Shown here piece by piece: positions 45,701 through 53,586 of a stretch of 64,000 nucleotides of DNA (its first letter is position 1; every line of letters begins with the position of its first letter). A program made the translations under genes and the position numbers. A model generated the notes under the pieces. It was not told the DNA's origin, ran no database searches, and was given only the letters and a program-made list of their open reading frames with translations. The stretch lies in contig JABIFY010000002.1 of NCBI GenBank assembly GCA_018650465.1, positions 1-64,000 of the forward strand, read 5' to 3'. This DNA is from Alphaproteobacteria bacterium (lineage in GTDB: Bacteria > Pseudomonadota > Alphaproteobacteria > UBA2966).

Positions 45701-45998
45701 AATTTTTGCGGCGGGCTGCGTCGGTCACAATCAATTGTGGTTCTACCGGGATGCCATCGACGGCTTTCTGCGTTTTGGCCTTTGGGACAAAGCGACAGAA
45801 TGTGCCAATGCCCTGGACGCCTTCACAGCGGCTGAGTCCCTGATCTGGAATGAATTTTTCACTGCCCGCGGTCGCGCCCTTGCCGATCATGGTCGTGGCC
45901 GAGGGTCACGGGACGAATTGCGCCGCGTTGCCGACATGGGCGAAAAACTCGGATTTCTCTATTCGGTTCAGGCCATCCAAACTGCCTTGCAGGACTGA
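42783..45998 (+). CDS. Class III nucleotidyl cyclase with zinc ribbons, AAA ATPase and TPR domains
   Basis: 1071-aa multidomain signalling protein. Residues 3-45 form two zinc ribbons (Cys 3/6/17/20 and 28/31/42/45). A cyclase homology domain follows (about 75-250) with the metal Asp in LTIMFCDLVGSTALSEAMD and GDGLLVYFGYP. An AAA/MalT-like ATPase has Walker A SGEAGIGKSR (about 297) and Walker B LVVFEDAHWIDP (about 422). The last ~400 residues are TPR-like helices. It probably makes cAMP under ATPase/TPR control; the signal is unknown. AGGGGG precedes the ATG. Confidence 0.93.
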   Translation: MHCSKCDAENKTGRKFCGECGAVLERVCLKCDFANDPGDRFCGGCGADMDDAPDKSTTPTSPTPPEPVSSEAERRQLTIMFCDLVGSTALSEAMDPEDLARLISDFQDACTKAIKKYDGYVARLMGDGLLVYFGYPLAHEDDPERAVRAGLDIVETVPKIQSAQKLSVRVGIATGLVVVGDLVGEASSAERTVVGETPNLAARLQSLAEPDTVVVAPSTRKMLGGIFAFSDLGRHELKGLTEPVNAWRADGLQQSGSRFEAYHGGNLTPLVGRSEEIAFLQEKWHLAKSGEGQAVTLSGEAGIGKSRILEAVQSFVGSDGAPSLQLQCSPHHQSTALYPFVDFLGRAIRSNQNQDPHTNLKELLTSADIEIPEAPALIAKLLLLPDTDRYPAMSEDAQWQRNATLGIIADLIFGLAQNKPMLVVFEDAHWIDPTSLDLLGMLLDKTRSASLLFLVTFRPEFDPPWHGMGHVAQLNLNRISRSQCSQIVDNILARQKIPEQVLKHILEKTDGVPLYVEEMTKAILSSGQLADIDSASATLSMSIPSNLQDSLMARLDQLTSAKEVAQAGAVIGREFSHDLVAAIAGLGEAELSSELDKLIEAELIFRRGWPPNQVYVFKHALVQDTAYSSLLRDKRRTLHKAVAITLEAGIIANSQTEPETLAFHLSECGDEARASVYWETAARRSQERLSHTEAAAHFDKALSGVGPDKVRELQLCLDLIASQRMLGVSEHTLKTLERAEPLAHADIDKANIFVQFGNLYFLSGESEKAQASHEKVLEITRRTLLPELECRALSGLVDVHYMRGHMVSAHPQAEECVARARKYGLDDVVINNLPALGNIRYLSQGPLAAREIHETVIAEAVGSDQWRAEMIIRFNFSAISVDCLEFEPALEHAKASLAACERIDALVWMPLMRQSILRVRHAMGENVATEMKEVTRQALEVSPALAGPWVLGGLAQVATDPETVQDALEQATKIFAAGCVGHNQLWFYRDAIDGFLRFGLWDKATECANALDAFTAAESLIWNEFFTARGRALADHGRGRGSRDELRRVADMGEKLGFLYSVQAIQTALQD

Positions 45999-46634
45999 CC
46001 CGATTCGTTAACAGCCTGTTTGCAAGCCTCTTGCTGTTCGTCTGGACAACCCCTCTGTCCGCCTGATTGAGACACCCGATACCTATAGGTTTCTCTCTTC
46101 ACAGGGCGAAAAGTATCGAAAATTTTTCAATTGCTTTTTCAGCTTTGATTCCGATCTGTTTTTCATCTGGTGCGGATGCGACACCAAATAGTTGACGCAT
46201 TTGGATGTCTCCATAAAGCAGACCGGGCGGGTTTTGAAGGGGGATCCTCTATATCTTCAAAATCGATAATCCAGCGAGATATCCAAGAAATTATTCTGGC
46301 AACAAACTTCCTTTCAGGCCTCAATTCACACAACAAGAACTGATCACAGCACCGGTGAAGAACAATGTAAACAGCCGGGGACGGCATGTTTGGGAGGCAT
46401 CAAAAAAACCCACCTTGAGCCACAGAAAACCTGACCCTAGAAAAACTGGTCCCAAAGGTTCCGAACATTATTCAGTGTTTATGTAACGTACTGGAAACAC
46501 TTGTTACACCCGCGAAACCATTCCGGGGCCGTTGGAAATAATTTCGAAACAGCAGTGTGGTTATATCAACCATCAAACTCCAGGAACTTGTTCGGGTTTT
46601 CGGGACGGAACATTTGATATTTGAGGTTTAGCAC
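45999..46634. other. 636-bp intergenic region without recognised features
   Basis: The stretch between the cyclase and the sensor kinase is more AT-rich than the flanking genes and has no family-like frame on either strand; short frames such as 46163-46387 (minus) look random. It must carry the promoter of the kinase gene. No tRNA, hairpin terminator or repeat was found. Confidence 0.5.
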
Positions 46635-47825
46635 GTGAGCACGATAGTAACTATTCTCGATCCAAGCATTTTGACTTTTCTCGGGGTTTCTTCCATCCCG
46701 GTAATGCTGCTGATCAAAAAAGGGACTATGGCGAGCATTGACAGGGGGTTTGTCTTCATTGTCATCGGAGCCACTATCCTGTCTGCCGCCACATTTATCG
46801 ATTATCTGGCGAACGTTATTCTCGGCTTCCAGGTCAGGTCTATTATGTCGACCGGCATTTGGGAAAATCGTGGTCTGATATTGGCCGCTTTGTTTTATTT
46901 TCCCGGCACTGTAATGGCGGCCATCGGGATGTCCTCCTGGTTACCGGCCTTGCAACGGCTGGATCGGGAAATACTACGCCGCAAACAAACTGAAACGGAA
47001 CTAACGGACCTGACACAGGAACTGGAAAGGCTCGCGATCAAGGCGGAAGAGGCAAATCACGCAAAGTCAGAATTTCTGGCTTCCATGAGCCACGAATTAC
47101 GTACCCCGCTCAACGCCGTTATCGGTTTCACTGACATTCTGGGAATGGAAATCCATGGCCCGATCAACACCGAGCAAAAAGACAGTCTGGGTCATATCGA
47201 AATTGCCGGTCGCCATCTTCTGGAGGTCGTCAATGATATCCTCGATTTATCAAAAATTGAGAATGGTGAACTAAAACTCATTGAGGAAGTCATCAACATT
47301 GACGACACGATTGCGGACAGCTTTGCGATTCTCAAACCCCAGTTTGAAGGCAAAAAAATCCAGCCTCACATTGATCGAAAAACCGACATGACACATCTGT
47401 GTGCAGATCGGCGTATCGTCAAACAGATGCTCATCAATCTACTCTCCAACGCCATGAAATTTTCCGGACAGGGTGCCGCCATCAGCGTTCGCATAAGCGA
47501 CCGGCAAGGTGCGCTTTCACTGTCAGTCGTGGATCACGGTATTGGAATGAGGCAGGATCAGGTCGATTATGTGTTGAAACCATTCAGCCAGGTTGAAAAT
47601 GCCATGACACGCTCTCAGGAAGGGACGGGCCTTGGCCTGACCATTGTTAAGCAAATGGTCGAACTTCATGGTGGCAACATCCATATTCAGACATCACCCG
47701 GTTCCGGGACAACAGTCACGTTAACCTTCCCGGTCAACTGCATCTGCGGAGATACTTCCTTGTCGTCGCCCGATTTCGATCAAAATAATTCCAGTTTTCG
47801 TCCTTCAATTCCTGCTGTCATTTGA
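46635..47825 (+). CDS. Membrane sensor histidine kinase
   Basis: 396-aa kinase. The N-terminal ~100 residues contain three probable membrane helices with little periplasmic sequence, then a coiled linker (REILRRKQTETELTDLTQEL), HisKA ASMSHELRTPLNAVIGFTD (His about residue 154) and HATPase motifs NLLSNAMKFSG, VDHGIGM and GTGLGLTIVKQMV. GTG start with GAGGT eight bases upstream. No response regulator is adjacent, so it is an orphan here; it may sense a membrane-embedded signal. Confidence 0.92.
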   Translation: MSTIVTILDPSILTFLGVSSIPVMLLIKKGTMASIDRGFVFIVIGATILSAATFIDYLANVILGFQVRSIMSTGIWENRGLILAALFYFPGTVMAAIGMSSWLPALQRLDREILRRKQTETELTDLTQELERLAIKAEEANHAKSEFLASMSHELRTPLNAVIGFTDILGMEIHGPINTEQKDSLGHIEIAGRHLLEVVNDILDLSKIENGELKLIEEVINIDDTIADSFAILKPQFEGKKIQPHIDRKTDMTHLCADRRIVKQMLINLLSNAMKFSGQGAAISVRISDRQGALSLSVVDHGIGMRQDQVDYVLKPFSQVENAMTRSQEGTGLGLTIVKQMVELHGGNIHIQTSPGSGTTVTLTFPVNCICGDTSLSSPDFDQNNSSFRPSIPAVI

Positions 47826-48015
47826 CAGGCACAGGCCTTGCCAAGCTCTATGGGCCGTTCGAAGCAAGCATTTGAAAGCGCAAAGTCTCCGGAACTGGCA
47901 GCCGACATGCAGGCCTGGATAATCTCGATCGAAACGGGTGGCGCAGTGCACTGGCACGGTGGCCAGGGCTTTGCTATATTTTTCCGAACGGATTTAACAG
48001 CGGAAGGATTGAGAC

Positions 48016-48882
48016 ATGCGGGTCGGAATAATTGGCGTGGGACTGATGGGTCACGGAATCGCGCTGAACGTGCTGAAGGGTGGTTTTTCCCTGGTCATGA
48101 TGGACCATCCCGGTAATCAGCCGTGCGACGATCTCATCGAGATGGGCGCCGCGCAGCAGGGCTCTCCAGCTGCGGTGGCAGCGGAAGCGGATCTGGTGAT
48201 CCTCTGTCTCACTGGCTCACCACAAGTGGAGGCGGTGCTGACCGGGGAAGCCGGGGTGATCTCTGCGCTCAAGCCCGGGACCATCGTGGTGGACTGCTCG
48301 ACTGCGCTGCCGGAGTCGACCGAGCGCATGGCCGCACTGGTGGCCGCGGCCGGGGGACAATTTCTGGACGCGCCGATGACGCGGCTGGCGAAGCAAGCGC
48401 ATGAGGGAACGCTGAATATTCTGGTCGGCGGCGAGGCTGATGTGCTGGACGCGGCGCGGCCGGTGCTGGATACATTCACTGAAAATATCGATCATGTCGG
48501 CGGCGTCGGCGTCGGGCATCGCATGAAGCTGTTGCACAATTATGTCTCCATTGGCCATATGACGCTGCTGGCGGAAGCCGCAGCGCAGGCGGCCGAGGCT
48601 GGGGTGGAGGCTCAAGTCTTCGTCGATGTGCTGGCCAAAGGTGGCGGCGCCGGGGCGGCACTGGAGCGGCTGCGCAAGTGTATCTTGACGGGCGATGCAA
48701 GCGACGTCCCCTTCTCCATCGGCAACGCAATCAAGGATATCGATTATTATCGCGAGATGGTCGGCGACGGGACCGGGAGCCGGACCGTCGCAGACGGCGT
48801 CTCGGCAGCGATCGGGGCGACGGTGGAAGCAGGGCATGGGGACTCCTATGTGCCCGAGCTGACGCGGCTGTTTCGGGGCTGA
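48016..48882 (+). CDS. NAD(P)-dependent oxidoreductase, 3-hydroxyisobutyrate dehydrogenase family
   Basis: 288-aa beta-hydroxyacid dehydrogenase: Rossmann start VGIIGVGLMGHGIALNVL, substrate loop FLDAPMT, and catalytic Lys in GVGHRMKLLHNYVSIGH. The exact hydroxyacid is not predictable. Codon choice differs from neighbours (more GCG and GGG, higher GC in the first half), and it is flanked by non-coding stretches with short repeats, so recent acquisition is likely. AAGGA precedes the ATG. Confidence 0.9.
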   Translation: MRVGIIGVGLMGHGIALNVLKGGFSLVMMDHPGNQPCDDLIEMGAAQQGSPAAVAAEADLVILCLTGSPQVEAVLTGEAGVISALKPGTIVVDCSTALPESTERMAALVAAAGGQFLDAPMTRLAKQAHEGTLNILVGGEADVLDAARPVLDTFTENIDHVGGVGVGHRMKLLHNYVSIGHMTLLAEAAAQAAEAGVEAQVFVDVLAKGGGAGAALERLRKCILTGDASDVPFSIGNAIKDIDYYREMVGDGTGSRTVADGVSAAIGATVEAGHGDSYVPELTRLFRG

Positions 48883-49021
48883 ACACCCCAAGCGGCCCGG
48901 TCATCTATCAATGCCAAGCCAGGCAACGCTTATTCAACCCCGAGCGCGTTCAACTTCGAGAGCGAGCAACCGAATATTCAAATCGTTGAATGACTGCCTG
49001 GGGTCATTGCCAAACGACTGG

Positions 49022-49072
49022 TATGTGATTTCCCATGCTATGTGATTTCCCATGCTATGTGATTTCACTGTG
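49022..49072. repeat. Three tandem 17-bp repeats
   Basis: Units of TATGTGATTTCCCATGC at 49022, 49039 and (diverging after TATGTGATTTC) 49056. They lie in the spacer between the dehydrogenase-like gene and the CoA-transferase. May be regulator sites or slippage products. Confidence 0.75.
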
Positions 49073-49157
49073 TCCGCTTTGCCTGAGAGAGCGGACATGT
49101 TTTACTGCTGATCACAAAATTCATCGTACACGGCATCAATATTCAGGAGATACCTAG

Positions 49158-49190
49158 ATGGTCGCAAAGATGGCCGACAAAAAATCATGA
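49158..49190 (+). CDS. 10-aa leader ORF coupled to the CoA-transferase
   Basis: ATG at 49158 with AGGAGA eight bases upstream encodes MVAKMADKKS and ends in TGA overlapping the next ATG (ATGA). The downstream CoA-transferase has no own Shine-Dalgarno, so the short frame probably loads ribosomes for it, or is the remnant of an older N-terminus. Confidence 0.4.
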   Translation: MVAKMADKKS

Positions 49191-50404
49191 CTAACCCTCA
49201 ATCGGCACCACTGGCCCCAATCGCTCCACTGGCAGGTGTGCGACTTGTCGCTATCGAACGGTTTGGTGCTGGTCCTTACGCCACAGCCCATTTTGCCGAT
49301 TTGGGGGCCGATGTTATTCGCATCGAACATACCAAGGGTGGACTGGATGCAGCCCGACTGACGGGGCCCTTTTTTCTGGGTGAAAATGATTCGCTGTTTT
49401 ACCAGGCATTTAACGGTAACAAACGTTCACTGACCCTGGACCTGAAGACCCCTGAAGGGCGCGAAATTCTCGAACGCCTGGTGGCTTCAGCGGATGGTGT
49501 GCTTGATAATCTGCGTGGTGATCAGCCGGAAAAACTGAAGACAACCTACGAACATCTAAAAGCCTTCAACAAAAAAATTGTCTGCGGCCATATTTCCGCC
49601 TATGGCCGCGAGGATGAACGCACTGCCTGGCCGGGCTACGATTATTTGATGCAGGCCGAAGCCGGATTTTTTTCCCTGACAGGCGAACCTGACAGCCCGC
49701 CCAGCCGTTTTGGTCTGTCGATGATCGATTATATGACCGGCATGACCATGGCTTTTGCCTTGCTGGCGGGCATTATGGCGGCACGCGAATCTGGTGAAGG
49801 TCGGGACGTGGATGTATCCCTGTTTGACGTGGCCATGCATCAGCTCACCTATCCTGCGGCCTGGTATCTGAACGAAGGGCATGTCACCAGGCAGGTTGCC
49901 CGCTCAGGCCATCCCTACTCCGTGCCCTCCCAATTGTGCAAAACGGCAGATGGCTGGATATTCATCATGTGCCAGACACAGAAGTTCTGGGAAATATTGT
50001 GTGCGCGCATGGGCCGGGAGGACCTCGCCCAGGATGACCGCTTTGCCCAAAGCGCTGACCGACATGAAAACCGCAGCGAACTCAGTGATATTCTGGATGA
50101 TGTTTTATCGGCAAAAACAACAGCGGACTGGATTGATCTGTTTGCCGGCGATGTACCTTGCGGCCCGGTAAACGATATCGCCCAGGCTCTGGATAACCCC
50201 TATTTTGTCAAACGCGATGGCATTCGAACAGTGCCCCATGCCGACAAGCCCGAATTGAAAGTCGTGGCCAGCCCCATTCGCATGGGCGCGCCGGTGCAAA
50301 ACCGGCCCGCCCCGAAGCTGGGTGCCGATAATGAAGATATCCTGCGTGAATTGGGTTTCGACGCCGAACAAATCAAAAAACTAAAAGACAGTGGCGTGCT
50401 CTGA
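49187..50404 (+). CDS. Family III CoA-transferase (CaiB/BaiF)
   Basis: 405-aa CoA-transferase. It begins GVRLVAIERFGAGPYATAHF then ADLGADVIRIEH, and keeps the catalytic aspartate in SMIDYMTGMTMAFALL (about residue 181). Transfers CoA between carboxylic acids; the substrates are unknown. The start has no clear ribosome-binding site but overlaps a 10-codon frame with a strong one. First of three paralogues within 6 kb. Confidence 0.9.
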   Translation: MTNPQSAPLAPIAPLAGVRLVAIERFGAGPYATAHFADLGADVIRIEHTKGGLDAARLTGPFFLGENDSLFYQAFNGNKRSLTLDLKTPEGREILERLVASADGVLDNLRGDQPEKLKTTYEHLKAFNKKIVCGHISAYGREDERTAWPGYDYLMQAEAGFFSLTGEPDSPPSRFGLSMIDYMTGMTMAFALLAGIMAARESGEGRDVDVSLFDVAMHQLTYPAAWYLNEGHVTRQVARSGHPYSVPSQLCKTADGWIFIMCQTQKFWEILCARMGREDLAQDDRFAQSADRHENRSELSDILDDVLSAKTTADWIDLFAGDVPCGPVNDIAQALDNPYFVKRDGIRTVPHADKPELKVVASPIRMGAPVQNRPAPKLGADNEDILRELGFDAEQIKKLKDSGVL

Positions 50405-50418
50405 CAACTGGCTGAGCT

Positions 50419-51483
50419 TTAGAAATATTCCTCAACCAGTTTCCAGGCAGCATCGGCCCTGCCTTTGGCAAGTTCACCATAATTGAGCGCATCTTCCGAC
50501 GAGGCATTGCCGTCCAGGCCGCGTTTGTAAACGCCCTGAATGATGGCTGTGCTGCGGAAAAGCGAGAAGATGACAAAATAATGGAAGTCCTCAATTTGAT
50601 CGCGCCCGGCATAATGACAGTAGCGTTCGACAAATTCTTTTTCGCTGGGGATCCCCATGGCGTCGTGATCCAATGAACTGAATTCACCGACACTCAACAC
50701 TTCGCCGTGGTAACTGGCACAGCAATATCCCAGATCTGCCAGGGGGTGGCCGATGGTCGACAGCTCCCAATCCAACAAGGCGGTAATCTTTGGCTTGCTC
50801 GGATGCGTGATGGTGTTGCCAGGGCGGTAATCGCCATGCACGATGGAGACGGATTGATCCACGGGTAAATTGTCAGGCAGCCAGGCCATGATCCGATCCA
50901 TAGACGGAATTTCTTCTGTTTTCGACGCCTCATATTGTTTGGACCAGCGTGAAACCTGGCGCTCCAGATAACCACTGGCGCGACCAAAATCTTCGAGGCC
51001 TGCGGCCACGTAATCAACAGAATGCAGGGTGGCCAGAACACGGGCAAAATCATCAAAAAATTGGGTGCGCTCTTCAGGCATCATGCCCGGCAGTCCGGGA
51101 TCGTGAAAGACCCGGCCTTCAACCATTTCCATGACAAAAAAGTCAGTGCCAATGATGTCGGGATCCTGGCACAAATGCAGGGCGCGCGGTACGGGAACAT
51201 CACTGTCTTGCAAGGCACTGATGATGCGGAATTCACGGTCTACGGCATGGGCCGACGGCAAAAGATTTCCTGGCGGTTTCTTGCGCAGGACAAATTTTCG
51301 CCCGCCCGATGTGATTTGATAAGTCGGATTGCTTTGCCCGGCGGCAAACTGGCGCACATCGATATCACCAGCGAACTCAGCAATATGTCCACGCAAATAG
51401 TCCGCCAGGCGGGCTTCATCAAAGCGATGGGCCTCACGAACCTTTGAAGTTTGTACTTCGCCACCGTCGGTCATAATTGGCAT
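50419..51483 (-). CDS. APH-like phosphotransferase (ACAD10/11-kinase type)
   Basis: 354-aa aminoglycoside-phosphotransferase-fold kinase. It has FAAGQSNPTYQITSGGRKFV, VLRKKPPG, the catalytic loop IVHGDYRPGNTITH (HxD) and the metal motif ALLDWELSTIGHPLADLGY. The type commonly accompanies acyl-CoA dehydrogenases and SDRs and may phosphorylate hydroxyacyl substrates. It lies 6 bp downstream of the SDR gene, in one operon. Confidence 0.88.
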   Translation of the reverse strand: MPIMTDGGEVQTSKVREAHRFDEARLADYLRGHIAEFAGDIDVRQFAAGQSNPTYQITSGGRKFVLRKKPPGNLLPSAHAVDREFRIISALQDSDVPVPRALHLCQDPDIIGTDFFVMEMVEGRVFHDPGLPGMMPEERTQFFDDFARVLATLHSVDYVAAGLEDFGRASGYLERQVSRWSKQYEASKTEEIPSMDRIMAWLPDNLPVDQSVSIVHGDYRPGNTITHPSKPKITALLDWELSTIGHPLADLGYCCASYHGEVLSVGEFSSLDHDAMGIPSEKEFVERYCHYAGRDQIEDFHYFVIFSLFRSTAIIQGVYKRGLDGNASSEDALNYGELAKGRADAAWKLVEEYF

Positions 51484-51489
51484 CTCCGC

Positions 51490-52260
51490 TTAGCGACCAC
51501 TTGAACTGGTGACACCACCGTCCACAGTGATTGTTTGACCTGTCGTCCAACTACCCGCCTCAGAGGCCAAATAAATCGCTATCCCGGCAATGTCTCTGGG
51601 CTCACCCAGCCGTCGCAGGGGTGTGCCTTCAATGCGATCATCTGCCATTTCCGGGTTTTCCCACAAGGCACGGGCAAAGTCCGTTTTGACCAGACCGGGT
51701 GCAATGCAATTTGCGCGGATATTATCCGGCCCCAGTTCGGTCGCCAGGTTGCGTACCATCTGCATATCGGCGGCCTTGGAGATACAATAAGCCCCGAGCG
51801 TGGCACTGCCGCGATAACCGCCAATAGAGGATACGATAATGATCGAGCCGTCTTTGCGCGTGACCATCTCCGGGGCCACCATCTGGACCAGCCAATGGTT
51901 TGATTTGATATTCACATCCATGACTTTTTCAAAGGCACTGTCCGGAATGGTCAAAGTCGGACCGTAATGAGGATTGGCGGCGGCATTGCAAACAAGGATA
52001 TCGATCTTGCCATAAACCTTGCGGGTTTCCGCGACCAGGGCCTGCATCTGTTCCTTGTGAGAAATGTTGCAGGGAATGGCGACGGCCTCACCGCCTGTAT
52101 CCCGGATCGATTGTGCGACTTCTTCACAAACATCGCCCTTGCGTGAGGTAATGACCACCTTTGCGCCGTGGGCGGCCATTTCCTCGGCGATGGCTTTGCC
52201 AATGCCTTTGGTGGATCCGGTGATGACAGCGACCTTGCCGGTCAGATCGAACAGGTTCAT
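51490..52260 (-). CDS. Short-chain dehydrogenase/reductase
   Basis: 256-aa classical SDR: VAVITGSTKGIGKAIAEEMA (cofactor loop), VCNAAANPHYG, catalytic Ser in IIIVSSIGGYRG and YCISK (Tyr-x3-Lys). ATG 52260 starts the conserved protein, although the frame stays open upstream across the divergent promoter region. It forms an operon with the APH-like kinase and is divergent from the second CoA-transferase. The substrate is unknown, probably a hydroxyacyl or alcohol. Confidence 0.9.
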   Translation of the reverse strand: MNLFDLTGKVAVITGSTKGIGKAIAEEMAAHGAKVVITSRKGDVCEEVAQSIRDTGGEAVAIPCNISHKEQMQALVAETRKVYGKIDILVCNAAANPHYGPTLTIPDSAFEKVMDVNIKSNHWLVQMVAPEMVTRKDGSIIIVSSIGGYRGSATLGAYCISKAADMQMVRNLATELGPDNIRANCIAPGLVKTDFARALWENPEMADDRIEGTPLRRLGEPRDIAGIAIYLASEAGSWTTGQTITVDGGVTSSSGR

Positions 52261-52423
52261 TGATGCGAGCTCCCAAAATAATGATACCTCTACAGATGCC
52301 ATCCTTTGCAAAATCGAACAAGGGTTCGCCGGGCGAATTGCATTTGAACTGAATATTGTCGAAAATGGCACCACGTCCGGTTCCGGACCAATCGATATCA
52401 ACCACCATGATCGGGAAAAGAAT

Positions 52424-53584
52424 ATGAAGCTGGAAGGCGTCCGCGTACTGGACCTTTCATTGTTCCTGCCAGGACCAATGCTGACACAAATGATGTCCGA
52501 CCATGGGGCGGAAGTTATCAAGGTGGAACCCCGCGGCAAGGGTGAGCCCAACCGGGAAATTGATCTGAAGCGCGATGGTATATCCGTTTTTTTCGCCAAC
52601 ACACATCGCGGCAAAAAATCCATCGAACTTGATCTGAAGTCCGATGAAGGCAAGGAAATCCTTTATCAGCTGGCAGAAAAATGCGATGTCTTTGTCGAAG
52701 CTTTCCGGCCAGGCGTCGTCAAACGCCTGGGCGTCGACTATGACACTATTAAAAAACGCGCGCCCAATATCGTTTATTGTTCTGTTTCGGCCTTTGGCCA
52801 GGACGGCCCCTACGCAGGCATCCCGGCCCATGATCTGGCCACCGAAGCCTTGGCCGGCATATTAAGCGTCACCCAGGGACAGGATGGCAAACCGGCTATG
52901 CCCGGCATCGCAGCGGCGGACATCATTTCGTCCATGATGGGTTTGTCTGCTGTCCTGATGGCGCTGCTGCGTCGCAAGGAAACCGGTGAAGGTGATTTCA
53001 TCGACATGGCCATGATGGATGCCCTCGTCAGTTCTGTGCCCAATAACATGGGATCTGTATTTGCGGACAAAAAACCGCCGGTGGTCAAGGACCAACGCCC
53101 ATGGGGCGGCAATGCCATGTACAATATTTATGAAACAGCAGACGGCAAGTTTGTCGTTATGGGTGCCGCCGAATTGCATTTTGCCAAAAATGTGCTGGAA
53201 GCCCTGGGCCGTCCGGATTTGCTTGATCTTTGCCAGCCACCACCTGGCCCCAATCAGGAGCCTGTGCGCGAATTTCTGAGAGAAACCTTCCTCAGCCGCA
53301 GTCAAGCTGACTGGATTGAGTTTTTCAAGGATATCGAATGCGCCTTTGTCCCCGTACAGAATATGCGGGAAGCGATGGATGATGAACATGTGCACTACCG
53401 GGAGATGGTCCTGGTGGACAAACACGGCCACGAGCACATCGGCACCCCGCTAAAGTTCCTGAACGAGCCGGGTCAGCTCAATCTCGATTTGCCGGGACAG
53501 GGAGAACACAGCGAACAAATTATCCGTGATCTGGGCTATTCGGACGACCAGATCAAGGCCTTGAGAGAGAACAAGGTTATTTGA
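52424..53584 (+). CDS. Family III CoA-transferase (CaiB/BaiF)
   Basis: 386 aa. It begins EGVRVLDLSLFLPGPMLTQM then DHGAEVIKVEPRG; the catalytic Asp is in PGIAAADIISSMMGLSAVL (about residue 165), close to alpha-methylacyl-CoA racemase-type members, so a racemase activity is also possible. ATG 52424 was chosen at the conserved N-terminus. Convergent with the third paralogue, stops only 2 bp apart. Confidence 0.9.
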   Translation: MKLEGVRVLDLSLFLPGPMLTQMMSDHGAEVIKVEPRGKGEPNREIDLKRDGISVFFANTHRGKKSIELDLKSDEGKEILYQLAEKCDVFVEAFRPGVVKRLGVDYDTIKKRAPNIVYCSVSAFGQDGPYAGIPAHDLATEALAGILSVTQGQDGKPAMPGIAAADIISSMMGLSAVLMALLRRKETGEGDFIDMAMMDALVSSVPNNMGSVFADKKPPVVKDQRPWGGNAMYNIYETADGKFVVMGAAELHFAKNVLEALGRPDLLDLCQPPPGPNQEPVREFLRETFLSRSQADWIEFFKDIECAFVPVQNMREAMDDEHVHYREMVLVDKHGHEHIGTPLKFLNEPGQLNLDLPGQGEHSEQIIRDLGYSDDQIKALRENKVI

Positions 53585-53586
53585 TC

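Noticed and set aside
46163-46387. 74-codon minus-strand frame in the spacer before the sensor kinase
   Set aside because: Arginine/serine-rich random-looking translation without a start context.
47838-48116. 92-codon plus-strand frame before the dehydrogenase-like gene
   Set aside because: Ends within the dehydrogenase in another frame; the translation is not protein-like.
49022-49072. Tandem 17-bp repeats considered as a CRISPR array
   Set aside because: No spacers between the units and no cas genes; simple tandem repetition.
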